Positions 8,153 to 17,683 of a DNA stretch of 64,000 nt are shown piece after piece. The translations under genes and the position numbers were made by a program. The stretch is taken from NCBI RefSeq assembly GCF_025244925.1, contig NZ_CP104275.1, positions 496,001 to 560,000 of the forward strand, in the 5' to 3' direction. The DNA is from Arthrobacter zhaoxinii. GTDB taxonomy: Bacteria > Actinomycetota > Actinomycetes > Actinomycetales > Micrococcaceae. Position 1 is the stretch's first letter; each line of letters starts with the position of its first letter. A model generated the notes under the pieces. The model saw only the letters and a list, made by a program, of their open reading frames with translations. It did not search any database and was not told where the DNA came from.

Positions 8153-9319
8153 ATGAGAGTGAATCCTGTACTGCTGGCCTTGCTGGCCGGCGTTCTCGGC
8201 CTGGTGGTGGGTGTCTTCGGCGTCCTTGCGTACGCGGCCAGCCAGCGGCAGCGGCGGGAGCTGGCGGAGATCTCCGAGCCGACGGTCCCCGAGGGCGCGG
8301 CGGAGGTGCTCGGCGTCATCGGACGGGCCTACATCGTTGCCGATGCCATCGACGGCGTCGTCCGGGCCAGTCCCGGAGCCTACGCGTTCGGCCTGGTGCG
8401 CGGGCACACGATCGTGAATGACCGGCTGCTGGAGATCTGCGCGCGGGTCCGCCGCGACGGTGTCATCGAGGAGGCCCGGCTGGAGCTTCCGCGGGGCCCT
8501 CTTGGTGAAGGGTCCCTCATCCTGCAGGTCCGGGTGGCCACGGTGGGGGAGGAGTACGTGCTGGTCCTGGCCGATGACCGGACGGAGATCACCCGCACTG
8601 AGGAAGTCCGCAATGACTTCGTCGCCAACGTCTCCCACGAGCTGAAGACGCCGGTGGGTGCCATTTCGCTGCTCTCTGAAGCGCTGCACGACGCCGCGGG
8701 GGACGAGGACGCCGTCCGCCGGTTCGCCGGCCGGATGCACCGGGAATCCACCCGCCTCACCGCCCTGGTGCAGGACATCATCGAGCTGTCCCGCCTGCAG
8801 AGCACCGACATCGTGGACCGTGCCAAGCCCGTGGACGTGAACCGGATCCTCGAGGACGCCGTTGAAGCCAACCGGCTGAATGCCGAGAACAAGGACATCG
8901 AAGTGATTCTGGGCGGCAGGTCGGATGCCGCGGTCTACGGCGACGCTCCCATGCTGACCACAGCCTTCCGGAACCTGATCGACAACGCCATCCGCTATTC
9001 ACCCGCAGGCAGCAGGGTGGGAATCGGGCTGCAGTCCCGCAACGGCATGGCCCAGGTGGCCGTAACCGACCAGGGTCCGGGCATCGCCCCCGAGGAACAG
9101 GAACGGGTGTTCGAACGGTTCTACCGGATCGACTCCGCCCGCTCCCGGCACACGGGCGGAACCGGGCTGGGGCTGAGCATCGTCAAACACGTCGTCGCCA
9201 ACCACGGCGGGGAAGTGGACCTGTGGTCCCGCCCGGGGCACGGATCCACCTTCACCGTGCGGCTGCCGGAAATGGACCCCGCAGACATCCGCGAATCGAA
9301 ACAGGGAGTTCCCGCTTGA
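8153..9319 (+). CDS. senX3: SenX3-like phosphate-sensing histidine kinase
   Basis: The 388-residue sensor has an N-terminal membrane segment (about 6-28), a PAS-like linker, then HisKA with the phospho-acceptor H162 in FVANVSHELKTP. The ATPase domain has N box NLIDNAI (N278), G1 DQGPG (306-310) and G2 GGTGLGLS (335-342). With PhoU divergent and a RegX3-type regulator overlapping its stop, it is the SenX3/PhoR-type phosphate sensor. Start could be GTG 8159 (two codons shorter) if the mRNA is leaderless from the TAAGCT box. It has one membrane segment where mycobacterial SenX3 has two. Confidence 0.9.
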   Translation: MRVNPVLLALLAGVLGLVVGVFGVLAYAASQRQRRELAEISEPTVPEGAAEVLGVIGRAYIVADAIDGVVRASPGAYAFGLVRGHTIVNDRLLEICARVRRDGVIEEARLELPRGPLGEGSLILQVRVATVGEEYVLVLADDRTEITRTEEVRNDFVANVSHELKTPVGAISLLSEALHDAAGDEDAVRRFAGRMHRESTRLTALVQDIIELSRLQSTDIVDRAKPVDVNRILEDAVEANRLNAENKDIEVILGGRSDAAVYGDAPMLTTAFRNLIDNAIRYSPAGSRVGIGLQSRNGMAQVAVTDQGPGIAPEEQERVFERFYRIDSARSRHTGGTGLGLSIVKHVVANHGGEVDLWSRPGHGSTFTVRLPEMDPADIRESKQGVPA

Positions 9320-9996
9320 CCAGAATCCTGATTGTCGAAGACGAGGAGTCCTTCAGCGACGCCCTCTCCTACCTGCTGGCACGGGAGGGATTCGACGTCG
9401 ACGTAGTGGACAACGGCACCGATGCCGTCACAACCTTCGAGCAGACGGGCGCAGACCTGATCCTGCTGGACCTGATGCTGCCCGGGCTTTCCGGCACGGA
9501 GGTCTGCCGGCGGATCCGCCAGCGGTCCGACGTCCCGGTCATCATGCTGACCGCACGCGATGCCGAAATCGACAAAGTGGTGGGGCTCGAAATCGGGGCA
9601 GACGACTACGTCACCAAACCGTATTCCTCCCGCGAGCTGCTGGCGCGGGTCCGGGCGGTGCTGCGGCGCAGGGGGGAGGGTGCCGACTTTGCCGGCGCGG
9701 CGCTGGAGGCCGGGCCGGTCCGCATGGACGTGGACCGGCATGTGGTGCAGGTCCACGGCGCCAGTGTGCCCTTCCCGCTGAAGGAATTCGAACTGCTGGA
9801 ACTGCTCCTGCGGAACTCCGGCCGGGTCCTGACCCGCGGCCAGCTGATCGAGCGTGTCTGGGGAGCGGACTACGTGGGGGACACCAAAACGCTCGATGTC
9901 CACGTCAAACGGCTGCGGGCGAAAATTGAAGCCGATTCCTCCGCGCCGCGTCACCTGGTGACCGTCCGCGGGCTGGGCTACAAATTCGAGGCATAA
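9316..9996 (+). CDS. regX3: RegX3-like response regulator, OmpR/PhoB family
   Basis: The 226-residue regulator starts at TTG 9316, overlapping the kinase stop (TTGA), so the pair is translationally coupled. The receiver has the acidic pair at residues 8-10, phospho-acceptor D52 in LILLDLMLPG, T79 and K101. The C-terminal winged helix ends in the family signature TVRGLGYKF. It should activate phosphate-starvation genes on phosphorylation by the upstream kinase. TTG is the only start that gives the normal receiver N-terminus (MTRILIVEDE). Confidence 0.93.
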   Translation: MTRILIVEDEESFSDALSYLLAREGFDVDVVDNGTDAVTTFEQTGADLILLDLMLPGLSGTEVCRRIRQRSDVPVIMLTARDAEIDKVVGLEIGADDYVTKPYSSRELLARVRAVLRRRGEGADFAGAALEAGPVRMDVDRHVVQVHGASVPFPLKEFELLELLLRNSGRVLTRGQLIERVWGADYVGDTKTLDVHVKRLRAKIEADSSAPRHLVTVRGLGYKFEA

Positions 9997-10006
9997 CCCG
10001 AAATGC

Positions 10007-10039
10007 AGAAGGGGCCGGCGCAGTGCGCCGGCCCCTTCT
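10007..10039. terminator. Bidirectional terminator after regX3
   Basis: AGAAGGGGCCGGCG pairs with CGCCGGCCCCTTCT, with A- and T-rich sides. It lies between two converging genes. Confidence 0.9.
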
Positions 10040-10058
10040 CTATCTGTTCGGAAGGGTG

Positions 10059-10592
10059 TTAGTGACCCTCGGTCTCGCCGGACGGTTCCTCCGTCGGACG
10101 CGGCGTGTACTCCGACTCGGCGGGCAGGTACGGGCGGTAGTCCGGCTGATCGCCGTTGACCACCGGGATGTTCAATGTGGTGGTGTCGTCGTTGACCGTC
10201 AGCTCCGTATTGATGCCGGTGCCTGCGTCGACCTCTACCTCGGGGACGTAGACCTGGGCCTCGGCCTCGTCTTCGAAGACAACCTTGTCTCCGGCCTCGA
10301 GCTCGAAGGGCAGGGAAGCGCCGCCAACGGCAAGGGTGAACTTCTGCGTCTCAGCGCCGTCATTGATGACGGTGCCGATCAGCCGGCCGGGTTCGCCGGA
10401 GCCGTTGCTGACCACCAGGATGTTGCGCAGCTGCAGGTCGCCGACGTTCTCCAGGATTCCGTCGGACGGGGAGTACTCGATAGTGGTTGCCTGCTCGTTC
10501 ACAGCGCTGCAGCCTGCCGTGCCCAGCATGGCCAGCGCGATGACACCGGCCGCAGCGGTGCGCCGGACCCGGTTCTTGGGTGTGAATCTCAC
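10059..10592 (-). CDS. Lipoprotein of unknown function
   Basis: From GTG 10592 (AGGAG 8-12 bases upstream) the product is 177 residues. It has a basic n-region, a hydrophobic core and the lipobox TAGC, so it is probably exported and lipid-anchored. The mature part looks like a beta-rich domain (about residues 50-150, with LRNILVVSNGSGEPGRL and TLAVGGASLPFELEAGD) and ends in a Pro/Glu-rich tail. Similar lipoproteins commonly sit beside carD in Arthrobacter-type genomes (memory, not searched). An upstream extension of the frame has no start signal. Function unknown. Confidence 0.75.
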   Translation of the reverse strand: MRFTPKNRVRRTAAAGVIALAMLGTAGCSAVNEQATTIEYSPSDGILENVGDLQLRNILVVSNGSGEPGRLIGTVINDGAETQKFTLAVGGASLPFELEAGDKVVFEDEAEAQVYVPEVEVDAGTGINTELTVNDDTTTLNIPVVNGDQPDYRPYLPAESEYTPRPTEEPSGETEGH

Positions 10593-10848
10593 AGCACAAA
10601 CTCCTGAAGTATTGCGGTCTACCGACCTAAGGCTATCTTTGCTGCCTAGCCTATCCGCAAAACACTGAAAAACAGGATTTGACGGCTGCTGCGGACGGCT
10701 CTGCCGGGGCGGCACGGAACGGCTTCGACTACCCGCGAAAGGCGGAATACTACCTACAACGGTGCCCATGCAGTACCTGACCTGCGCAAACTCTACTCGG
10801 CGTGTCGCATCTCTGATAAACTGAGCCCCGGGAAAGGGGAAAGACCAC

Positions 10849-11331
10849 ATGGTTTTTGAGGTTGGCGAAACAGTTGTTTATCCTCACCACGGTGCCGCGA
10901 AGATCGAAGAGATCAAGATGCGAACCATCAAGGGCGAAGAGAAAATGTATCTCAAGCTTAAGGTGGCCCAGGGTGATCTGACCATAGAAGTACCGGCTGA
11001 GAACGTCGACCTCGTTGGGGTGCGCGATGTAGTGGGCAAGGAAGGCCTGGAGCACGTCTTTGACGTCCTGCGCGCCGAGCTCACTGAAGAGCCCACTAAC
11101 TGGTCGCGCCGTTACAAGGCGAACCTGGAAAAGCTCGCGTCCGGTGATGTCGTGAAGGTAGCGGAGGTCGTCCGCGATCTCTGGCGCCGCGACCATGACC
11201 GCGGGCTGTCCGCCGGCGAGAAGCGAATGCTCGCCAAGGCACGCCAGATCCTCATTTCGGAACTGGCGCTTGCTGAGAAAACGGATGAAGACCAGGCCGC
11301 AGCCGTGCTCGACGAAGTCCTCGCGAGCTAG
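10849..11331 (+). CDS. carD: CarD family transcription regulator
   Basis: The 160-residue protein binds RNA polymerase beta and stabilises open complexes, notably at rRNA promoters. Residues 1-60 form the RNAP-interacting Tudor-like domain ([20 protein letters not shown]); the C-terminal helical DNA-binding part contains NWSRRYKAN, with the tryptophan that wedges the -10 upstream edge. Length is as in mycobacterial CarD. A purine-rich GGGAAAGGGGAAAG lies upstream of ATG 10849. It is followed by a terminator and the isoprenoid genes, a conserved order. Confidence 0.96.
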   Translation: MVFEVGETVVYPHHGAAKIEEIKMRTIKGEEKMYLKLKVAQGDLTIEVPAENVDLVGVRDVVGKEGLEHVFDVLRAELTEEPTNWSRRYKANLEKLASGDVVKVAEVVRDLWRRDHDRGLSAGEKRMLAKARQILISELALAEKTDEDQAAAVLDEVLAS

Positions 11332-11349
11332 GCAGCTACGTCACTTCCT

Positions 11350-11387
11350 GCGATTGCCGGTCCTTCGGGGCCGGCAATCGCTGTTTA
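11350..11387 (+). terminator. Terminator after carD
   Basis: GCGATTGCCGG pairs with CCGGCAATCGC around a TTCG-containing loop, followed by TGTTT. Confidence 0.85.
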
Positions 11388-11406
11388 AGCACCGGTGCGC
11401 TGGCAT

Positions 11407-11412
11407 TAGGGT
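11407..11412 (+). promoter_or_regulatory. Candidate -10 element (TAGGGT) for ispD
   Basis: TAGGGT ends 7 bases before GTG 11419. No Shine-Dalgarno is seen; a leaderless start is plausible. Confidence 0.35.
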
Positions 11413-11418
11413 GGAACG

Positions 11419-12174
11419 GTGTCCCCTTCCTCTTCCCGCCCGCCCCGGATCGGCGTCGTCGTAGTAGCCGGAGGATCCGGTCAACGGCTCGGCTACGGCA
11501 TGCCCAAGGCCCAGGTGCCGGTTGCCGGTGAACCAATGCTCCTCCATGCCCTGCGCGCCGTCCGGGCCGCGGACATCGCCGCCGCCGTCGCGGTTGCCGT
11601 GCCGGCCGGCGACACCGTAATGCGCAGCATCTGCGCCGGGTTCCCGGGGAATGTCCGGGCGGTCGACGGCGGCGCCACCCGGTCCGACTCCGTCCGGGCC
11701 GCGCTTCAGGTGCTGCCCGCGGACCTGGACGCTGTGCTGGTCCACGATGCCGCCCGTGCGCTCACCCCGCCGGAGGTCTTCCACCGCGTGGCCGCCGCGC
11801 TGGCCGCCGGTGCTGCCGCCGTCATCCCCGCCGTGCCCGTGGTGGACACGGTGAAGGACACGGCTCCCGTGCCCGCCCCGAAAGCAGCCGCCGCACGGGT
11901 TGTCACCGGGACCCCCGACCGTTCCCGGCTGCGCGCCGTTCAGACCCCGCAGGGTTTCGACGCCGCCCTGCTGCGCCGGGCCCATGAGGCGGCCCTTTCC
12001 TTCGATGCCGACACTGCGGCCGCGGTCACCGACGACGCCATGCTGGTGGAGTCCCTGGGCACCGAGGTCTACGTGGTTGAAGGCTCACAGCTGTCCCTGA
12101 AAATCACCACCCCGCTGGACCTGGTGCTCGCAGAAGCGATCCTGGCCGGCGGGCACCACCGCCAGGAGAACTGA
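11419..12174 (+). CDS. ispD: 2-C-methyl-D-erythritol 4-phosphate cytidylyltransferase
   Basis: The 251-residue enzyme makes CDP-methylerythritol in the MEP isoprenoid pathway. [14 protein letters not shown] (17-30) is the CTP-binding signature, followed by ATRSDSV, VHDAARA and TPQGF, and KITTPLDL near the end. Length is slightly above average because of an alanine-rich stretch. ispF follows after one base, as in many actinobacteria. Confidence 0.96.
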   Translation: MSPSSSRPPRIGVVVVAGGSGQRLGYGMPKAQVPVAGEPMLLHALRAVRAADIAAAVAVAVPAGDTVMRSICAGFPGNVRAVDGGATRSDSVRAALQVLPADLDAVLVHDAARALTPPEVFHRVAAALAAGAAAVIPAVPVVDTVKDTAPVPAPKAAAARVVTGTPDRSRLRAVQTPQGFDAALLRRAHEAALSFDADTAAAVTDDAMLVESLGTEVYVVEGSQLSLKITTPLDLVLAEAILAGGHHRQEN

Positions 12175-12175
12175 C

Positions 12176-12685
12176 ATGGCCCTGCCCCGTACCGGAATCG
12201 GCGTGGACGTCCACGCCTTCGCGCCCGACGACGCCCCGCGCCAGCTCTGGGTGGCCGGGCTGCACTGGGAGGGCGAACGCGGCCTGGCCGGCCACTCCGA
12301 CGGCGACCCCGTGGCCCACGCCGCCGCCGACGCGCTCTTTTCCGCGGCCGGCCTGGGGGATCTCGGCACCCATTTCGGCACCGACCGGCCGGAATACGCC
12401 GGCGCTGCCGGGACGGTGCTGCTGCGGGAAGCGGCACGGATTGTGCGGGCGGCCGGCTTCGAGATCGGCAACGTCGCCGTCCAGCTGATCGGCAACCGGC
12501 CCAAGTTCAGTCCCCGCCGGGCGGAGGCCGAAGCGGTCCTGAGCGCGGCCGCCGGTGCACCGGTCAGCGTTTCGGCCACCACCACCGATTCCCTGGGCTT
12601 CACCGGCCGCGGGGAGGGAATCGCGGCGGTGGCCACCGCCGTCGTCGCGGCCACTGAAGCCCCCGCCGGGGCCGCCGCTGACTGA
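12176..12685 (+). CDS. ispF: 2-C-methyl-D-erythritol 2,4-cyclodiphosphate synthase
   Basis: The 169-residue enzyme cyclises CDP-methylerythritol 2-phosphate, releasing CMP. Zinc ligands D11, H13 (GVDVHAF) and H48 ([10 protein letters not shown]) are present, as are SDGD and the C-terminal [15 protein letters not shown] signature. It starts one base after ispD. A short Ala-rich tail extends beyond the usual end. Confidence 0.96.
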   Translation: MALPRTGIGVDVHAFAPDDAPRQLWVAGLHWEGERGLAGHSDGDPVAHAAADALFSAAGLGDLGTHFGTDRPEYAGAAGTVLLREAARIVRAAGFEIGNVAVQLIGNRPKFSPRRAEAEAVLSAAAGAPVSVSATTTDSLGFTGRGEGIAAVATAVVAATEAPAGAAAD

Positions 12686-12702
12686 GGGCCCGCCGTTTCG
12701 GC

Positions 12703-12708
12703 TAGCCT
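12703..12708 (+). promoter_or_regulatory. Candidate -10 element (TAGCCT) for cysS
   Basis: TAGCCT ends 7 bases before GTG 12715 with no Shine-Dalgarno between; fits a leaderless start. Confidence 0.38.
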
Positions 12709-12714
12709 AGAGCA

Positions 12715-14139
12715 GTGAGCTTGAGATTCTATGACACGGCAACAGCGCAGGTCCGGGACTTCGTTCCCCTGGTGGAAGGCAAGGCCAGCCTCTACTACTG
12801 CGGCGCCACCGTGCAGGGGCTGCCGCACGTAGGGCACGTCCGCTCGGCCATTGCTTTCGACCAGCTCACCCGCTGGCTGCGTTACCGCGGGCTGCAGGTC
12901 ACTGTGGTGCGCAATGTGACGGATATTGACGACAAGATCCTGGCCAAGGCAGCCGATTCCGTGGGCGCCGAACCCGCTCCCGGCGTCGTGCCGGATGAGC
13001 CGTGGTGGGCGCTGGCCTACCGCTTTGAGCAGGAATTCGCCAAGGCGTATGACACCCTCGGTGTCCAGCGGCCTACCTACGAACCGCGCGCCACTGGGCA
13101 CATCCCGGAAATGCACGCGCTGATCGCCGCCCTGATCGAGCGCGGGCACGCCTATCCCGCCCTGGATGATTCCGGCGACGTGTACTTCGACGTGCGCTCC
13201 TGGCAGAAGTACGGTTCGCTGACCCGCCAGAACATCGACGACATGCAGGCAGCGCCCGACGCCGGCCCGCGCGGCAAGCGCGATCCGCGGGACTTCGCGC
13301 TGTGGAAGGGACACAAGGAAGGCGAGCCGGACACCGCGTCCTGGGACAGCCCCTGGGGCAGGGGACGTCCCGGCTGGCACCTGGAATGCTCCGCCATGGT
13401 CACCAAATACCTCGGCACCGAGTTCGACATCCACGGCGGCGGGCTGGACCTGCGGTTCCCGCACCATGAGAACGAGATGGCGCAGTCCCAGGCAGCCGGC
13501 CACGGGTTCGCGAACTTCTGGATGCACAACGGCATGGTCACCTTCGAGGGCGAGAAGATGTCCAAGTCCATCGGTAACACCATCAGCCCGACCGAAATGC
13601 TGGAGCAGGCCAGCCCCCGGGTGGTCCGGTACTACCTGGGCCAGGCCCACTACCGGTCCGTGCTGGACTACCGGCCCACCTCCCTGCAGGAGGCCGCTTC
13701 CGCCGTCGAGCGCATTGACGGGTTTATCACCAAGGCCGCTGCCAAGGCCGACGCCGCGCCCGCCGCGGTTCCGGATGCCTTCGCCGCAGCGATGGACGAT
13801 GACCTGAACGTTCCGCAGGCGCTGGCCGTGCTGCATGACACCGTGCGTGCCGGCAATACTGCCCTGGCCGCCGGCGACGGCGCGGCGGTGGAACGCGCCC
13901 TGGGCGAGGTGCGGGCCATGACCTCCGTTTTGGGACTGGATGACACCGCCGACGCCGCTGCCGCGGCGGGTCCCGCCGACGCCGCGCTGGAGTCGCTGGT
14001 CCAGGACCGCCTTGCCGAGCGGAAGGCCGCGCGGGCCGCAAAGGACTGGGCCCGGGCTGACGCCATCCGCGACGCGCTGGCTGCCGCCGGCATCACCGTG
14101 GAGGACGGCGCCGACGGCGTGACGTGGAGCGTCGCCTGA
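12715..14139 (+). CDS. cysS: Cysteinyl-tRNA synthetase
   Basis: The 474-residue class I synthetase charges tRNA-Cys. Zinc ligand C29, the HIGH-type PHVGH (37-41), WHLECSAM with the second zinc cysteine, the [15 protein letters not shown] block and KMSKS (281-285) are all present. The C-terminal helical anticodon-binding part is Ala-rich but complete. The order ispD-ispF-cysS-rlmB is conserved in actinobacteria. In mycobacteria a MshC paralogue exists elsewhere; here the full C-terminal part supports CysS. Confidence 0.96.
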   Translation: MSLRFYDTATAQVRDFVPLVEGKASLYYCGATVQGLPHVGHVRSAIAFDQLTRWLRYRGLQVTVVRNVTDIDDKILAKAADSVGAEPAPGVVPDEPWWALAYRFEQEFAKAYDTLGVQRPTYEPRATGHIPEMHALIAALIERGHAYPALDDSGDVYFDVRSWQKYGSLTRQNIDDMQAAPDAGPRGKRDPRDFALWKGHKEGEPDTASWDSPWGRGRPGWHLECSAMVTKYLGTEFDIHGGGLDLRFPHHENEMAQSQAAGHGFANFWMHNGMVTFEGEKMSKSIGNTISPTEMLEQASPRVVRYYLGQAHYRSVLDYRPTSLQEAASAVERIDGFITKAAAKADAAPAAVPDAFAAAMDDDLNVPQALAVLHDTVRAGNTALAAGDGAAVERALGEVRAMTSVLGLDDTADAAAAAGPADAALESLVQDRLAERKAARAAKDWARADAIRDALAAAGITVEDGADGVTWSVA

Positions 14140-14220
14140 CTCCAGCGGCACTGTCCACCAACCGGTCCGCGGACTGCGTAAACTGGAAGAGAATGCTTTC
14201 TTCTAGTAAAGGTGTAACCG

Positions 14221-15225
14221 ATGGCCAACAATGGACGTCCCGGCGCAATGCGCAAAGCCAAGAAGGGCCCCAGCGGCGGTACCGGCGGGCTCGGCCGCAA
14301 GGCCCTCGAGGGTAAGGGCCCCACACCCAAGGCTGAAGAGCGCCCCTATCACAAGGCGTTCAAGAGCAAGCAGCTCGCTGAGCGCTCCGCCGCCAAACGC
14401 GGCGACCCCAAGCGCGGCGATGCCCGCGCCGGCGGCCGCAGCGGCACCAACGTCCGCGGCAAGGTTGCCGAAGAGGTTGTCACCGGCCGCAACTCCGTGG
14501 TCGAGGCGCTGCGCGCCGGCATCCCTGCCAAGGCACTGCACATTGCCGTCCGCATCGACATGGATGACCGTGTCCGTGAATCCCTGAAGATCGCGGCCGA
14601 GCGCGGTCTGCCGGTGATGGAAACGCACAAGCCCGAACTGGACCGCATGACCAACGAGGCCGTGCACCAGGGCCTGGTCCTGCAGATCCCGCCGTACGAG
14701 TACGCCGATCCCACGGATCTGGCCTCGGAGACGCTGGAAGCCTGGAAGAAGGGCCACGTCCGCAACGCGCCGCTCTTCGTCGCGCTGGACGGCATCACCG
14801 ACCCGCGTAACCTCGGCGCGATCATCCGGTCCGCCTCGGCCTTCAGCGCCCACGGCGTCATCGTCCCGGAACGCCGCGCAGTGGGCGTCACCGCCTCCGC
14901 CTGGAAGACCAGCGCCGGCGCAGCTGTGCGCGTTCCCGTGGCCCGTGCGGGCAACCTGAACAACACGCTGAAGACGTTCAAGAAGATGGGCATCTTTGTC
15001 CTCGGCCTGGACGGCGACGGCGATGTCTCGCTTCCGGCCATCGTGCTGGCCAAGGAACCGATCTGCATCGTGGTGGGATCCGAGGGCAAGGGCCTGTCCC
15101 GCCTGGTCCGCGAGAACTGCGACCAGATCGTCTCCATTCCCATCGACTCCGCCATGGAGTCGCTTAACGCTTCCATGGCCGTCGGCATTACCCTGTACGA
15201 GATCTCCCGGCAGCGCTCCGCCTAG
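14221..15225 (+). CDS. rlmB: 23S rRNA (guanosine-2'-O-)-methyltransferase RlmB-type SPOUT enzyme
   Basis: The 334-residue protein has a disordered basic N-terminus (about 1-85, Lys/Arg/Gly-rich), a substrate-binding domain from VTGRNSVVEALRAG, then the SPOUT domain with motif 1 DPRNLGAIIRSA, motif 2 VVGSEGKGLS and motif 3 IPIDSAMESLNASMA. It should 2'-O-methylate a guanosine in 23S rRNA (G2251 in E. coli). The long basic leader is usual in actinobacterial members. AAAGGTG is a Shine-Dalgarno about 8 bases before ATG 14221. Confidence 0.93.
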   Translation: MANNGRPGAMRKAKKGPSGGTGGLGRKALEGKGPTPKAEERPYHKAFKSKQLAERSAAKRGDPKRGDARAGGRSGTNVRGKVAEEVVTGRNSVVEALRAGIPAKALHIAVRIDMDDRVRESLKIAAERGLPVMETHKPELDRMTNEAVHQGLVLQIPPYEYADPTDLASETLEAWKKGHVRNAPLFVALDGITDPRNLGAIIRSASAFSAHGVIVPERRAVGVTASAWKTSAGAAVRVPVARAGNLNNTLKTFKKMGIFVLGLDGDGDVSLPAIVLAKEPICIVVGSEGKGLSRLVRENCDQIVSIPIDSAMESLNASMAVGITLYEISRQRSA

Positions 15226-15280
15226 TTCCGGGCCGGAGCCAACGGCCGCAAAAGGGCAGTACCGGCAGCAAAGGGCATGG

Positions 15281-17410
15281 ATGGCACACATGATCACCGG
15301 AACCACCGCGGGCAGCGCCTCAAAGCGGGACTCGCGGCCCTTACCCCTGGGCGTCCGGCACACCGTTCCCGGTGTTCCGGACGTCCCGGATGCCGTCAAC
15401 GTGTCCGTGTACGCCCCGGGGGTGGCCGCCCTCGACGTTTACTACGAAACGGCGCCCGGTATTTGGGCCTTGGCCTCGTTGACGGACACCGTGCTGGGCA
15501 TCCACCACGGCCGGATCTTTGGCCTGCCGCACGGGGGCCGTTACGGCTTCTGGCCGCGGGGCCGGGAGCTTCCCGCCGATCCGGGCGGCTTCCAGCTGCT
15601 GCTGGACCCCTACGGGCGGGGCGTTGAAGAAGTCGAGGGGCCGGACAACAGTCCGCTCTATTTCTCGGTGTACACGGGCGCGGATTTTGACTGGGGCACC
15701 ACCCGCCGGCCGCATACCCCGTGGCGGGACACCGTCATCTACGAAGCCCACGTCCGGGGCCAGACCATGCTGCATCCCGGGATCCCCGAAGAGCTCCGCG
15801 GAACCTATGCCGGCATGGGCCATCCGGTGATGGTCCAGTATCTGCGGGACCTCGGCATCACCGCCGTGGAGCTGCTGCCAGTGCATTTCCACACCGATGA
15901 ACTGCATCTGCAGAACCTGGGGCTGGCCAATTACTGGGGTTACAACACCCTCGCGTTCTTCGCGCCGCACAACGGCTACGCCACCCGGGCCGCGCGGGAA
16001 GCCGGCGCGCAGGCGGTGCAGGACGAAGTCAAAGCCATGGTGAAGTCCCTCCACGAGGCCGGCATTGAAGTCCTGCTGGACGTGGTCTACAACCACACCG
16101 CAGAGGGGAAGGCCGACCAGCCCGCACTGAGCTGGCGCGGGCTGGGGGACGAGACCTACTACCGTCATGGTCCGGACGGCGCCTACCTGGACACAACGGG
16201 ATGCGGCAACACCCTGGATTTCAGTGAACCCCGGGTCATCCAGATGGCCCTGGATTCCCTGCGCTACTGGGTGCAGGAATTCCAGGTGGACGGCTTCCGC
16301 TTTGACCTGGCACCCACGCTCTGCCGCGACGCCGACGGCAGGTTCGACCCGCGGCACCCCTTCCTCGTGGCCGTTGCGGCGGATGCCGTCCTGCAGGACG
16401 TAAAACTCATCTCCGAACCGTGGGATGTAGGCCACGATGGCTGGCAGACCGGCCGGTTCCCGCAGGGCTGGGCGGACTGGAACGACCATTTCCGCGACAT
16501 TGCCCGGGATTTCTGGCTCCGCGGGCAGGCGGACAACACCGCCGGACGGGAAGGCGGCTCCATCGCCCGGCTCGCCGGTGCCCTGGCCGGTTCGGCCGAG
16601 CTGTTCGCCGACTCCGGCCGGACGCCGCTGGCATCGATCAACTTCATCACCGCCCATGACGGGTTTACGCTCTCCGACCTGACGGCGTTTGAGCGCAAGC
16701 ACAACGAGGCCAACGGTGAAGAAAACCGGGACGGTTCAGGGGAAAACCGCAGCTATAACCACGGCATCGAGGGACCCACGGATGATGAACGGATCAACGC
16801 TGCCCGGGCACTGACCGCCCGGAACCTGATGGCCACGCTCGCGATGTCCCTCGGCGTGCCGATGCTGACGGCCGGAGACGAAATCGGGCGGAGTCAGCGC
16901 GGCAACAACAACGCATACTGCCAGGACACCGAGCTTTCCTGGCTGCATTGGAACCTCGACGACGCCGCCCGCCAAATGCTGTCCACCACCCGCGAGCTGC
17001 TGCGGCTGCGCCGGGAATACCTGGCCAGCCAGCCGTACCGTTTCCCGGCCGACCGGCGGCAGTCCTTCCTGCTGTGGTTCGATCCGGAGGGCAAGCCCAT
17101 GACTCCGGAACAGTGGGGCGATCCCGCAAACCGCGTGGTGCAGGTCCTGACCGGCTCCGGCACCGGTTCCGTCAACGGACTGCTCGTCCTGAACGGCAGC
17201 CGGTCCGACGTCGAGATCCGCCTTCCGGACGCACCGGCTGTCCTCGGTGCGGCTTCCGATACCGGCCACGCTTTAGGGGACACTGCCGTTCCCGGCGAAT
17301 CCTACGAACTCGTCTTCTCGACGGCTTCTCCGGAGAACGGGGTCCGTCTCCTGTCCCCTGGGGACACGGACACCGTCCCTGCCAACTCCATCAGCCTCTA
17401 CCGCGCCTAG
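15281..17410 (+). CDS. glgX: Glycogen debranching enzyme GlgX
   Basis: The 709-residue GH13 enzyme hydrolyses alpha-1,6 branches of phosphorylase-trimmed glycogen. An N-terminal CBM48-like domain (about 20-110) precedes the barrel. The nucleophile is D342 in GFRFDLAP, the acid E379 in LISEPWD, and the third acid is in ITAHDGFTL. EIGRSQRGNNNAYCQD is typical of GlgX/TreX. ATG 15281 has AAAGGG upstream; ATG 15290 is the alternative. It is the first of the glucan genes and faces glgP convergently. Confidence 0.92.
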   Translation: MAHMITGTTAGSASKRDSRPLPLGVRHTVPGVPDVPDAVNVSVYAPGVAALDVYYETAPGIWALASLTDTVLGIHHGRIFGLPHGGRYGFWPRGRELPADPGGFQLLLDPYGRGVEEVEGPDNSPLYFSVYTGADFDWGTTRRPHTPWRDTVIYEAHVRGQTMLHPGIPEELRGTYAGMGHPVMVQYLRDLGITAVELLPVHFHTDELHLQNLGLANYWGYNTLAFFAPHNGYATRAAREAGAQAVQDEVKAMVKSLHEAGIEVLLDVVYNHTAEGKADQPALSWRGLGDETYYRHGPDGAYLDTTGCGNTLDFSEPRVIQMALDSLRYWVQEFQVDGFRFDLAPTLCRDADGRFDPRHPFLVAVAADAVLQDVKLISEPWDVGHDGWQTGRFPQGWADWNDHFRDIARDFWLRGQADNTAGREGGSIARLAGALAGSAELFADSGRTPLASINFITAHDGFTLSDLTAFERKHNEANGEENRDGSGENRSYNHGIEGPTDDERINAARALTARNLMATLAMSLGVPMLTAGDEIGRSQRGNNNAYCQDTELSWLHWNLDDAARQMLSTTRELLRLRREYLASQPYRFPADRRQSFLLWFDPEGKPMTPEQWGDPANRVVQVLTGSGTGSVNGLLVLNGSRSDVEIRLPDAPAVLGAASDTGHALGDTAVPGESYELVFSTASPENGVRLLSPGDTDTVPANSISLYRA

Positions 17411-17554
17411 CAACGACATTCAGGCGCTCCCAAGGCAACGGGCACTCCTACCCGTCCCGATCCCTCCCGCGAGGCGACGACGGCATACATGCCCAACATG
17501 CCGCCCGGGACGCCGATTAGGTGACGAGGTCCCGAGCCTGCTCCGGACGTTCCG

Positions 17555-17600
17555 GGTTAGGCGGCTTTAATAATCTCCGCGAGCTCTGCGAGCGGGGATT
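17555..17600. terminator. Possible hairpin between glgX and glgP
   Basis: AATCTCCGC pairs with GCGGGGATT with one wobble or mismatch, followed by TTCGTT on the plus strand. The gap 17411-17683 holds nothing else recognised. Confidence 0.4.
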
Positions 17601-17683
17601 TTCGTTGCCGCCGTTCCGGAACGCCCGGCGCGCGGCCTGGAGCACGAGGCGCAGCTACGCCACATGCAGCAGGCACCGCATGA

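Noticed and set aside
10593..10850. N-terminal extension of the lipoprotein frame into the carD promoter
   Set aside because: GTG 10592 has an AGGAG and yields a proper lipoprotein signal peptide; the extension does not.
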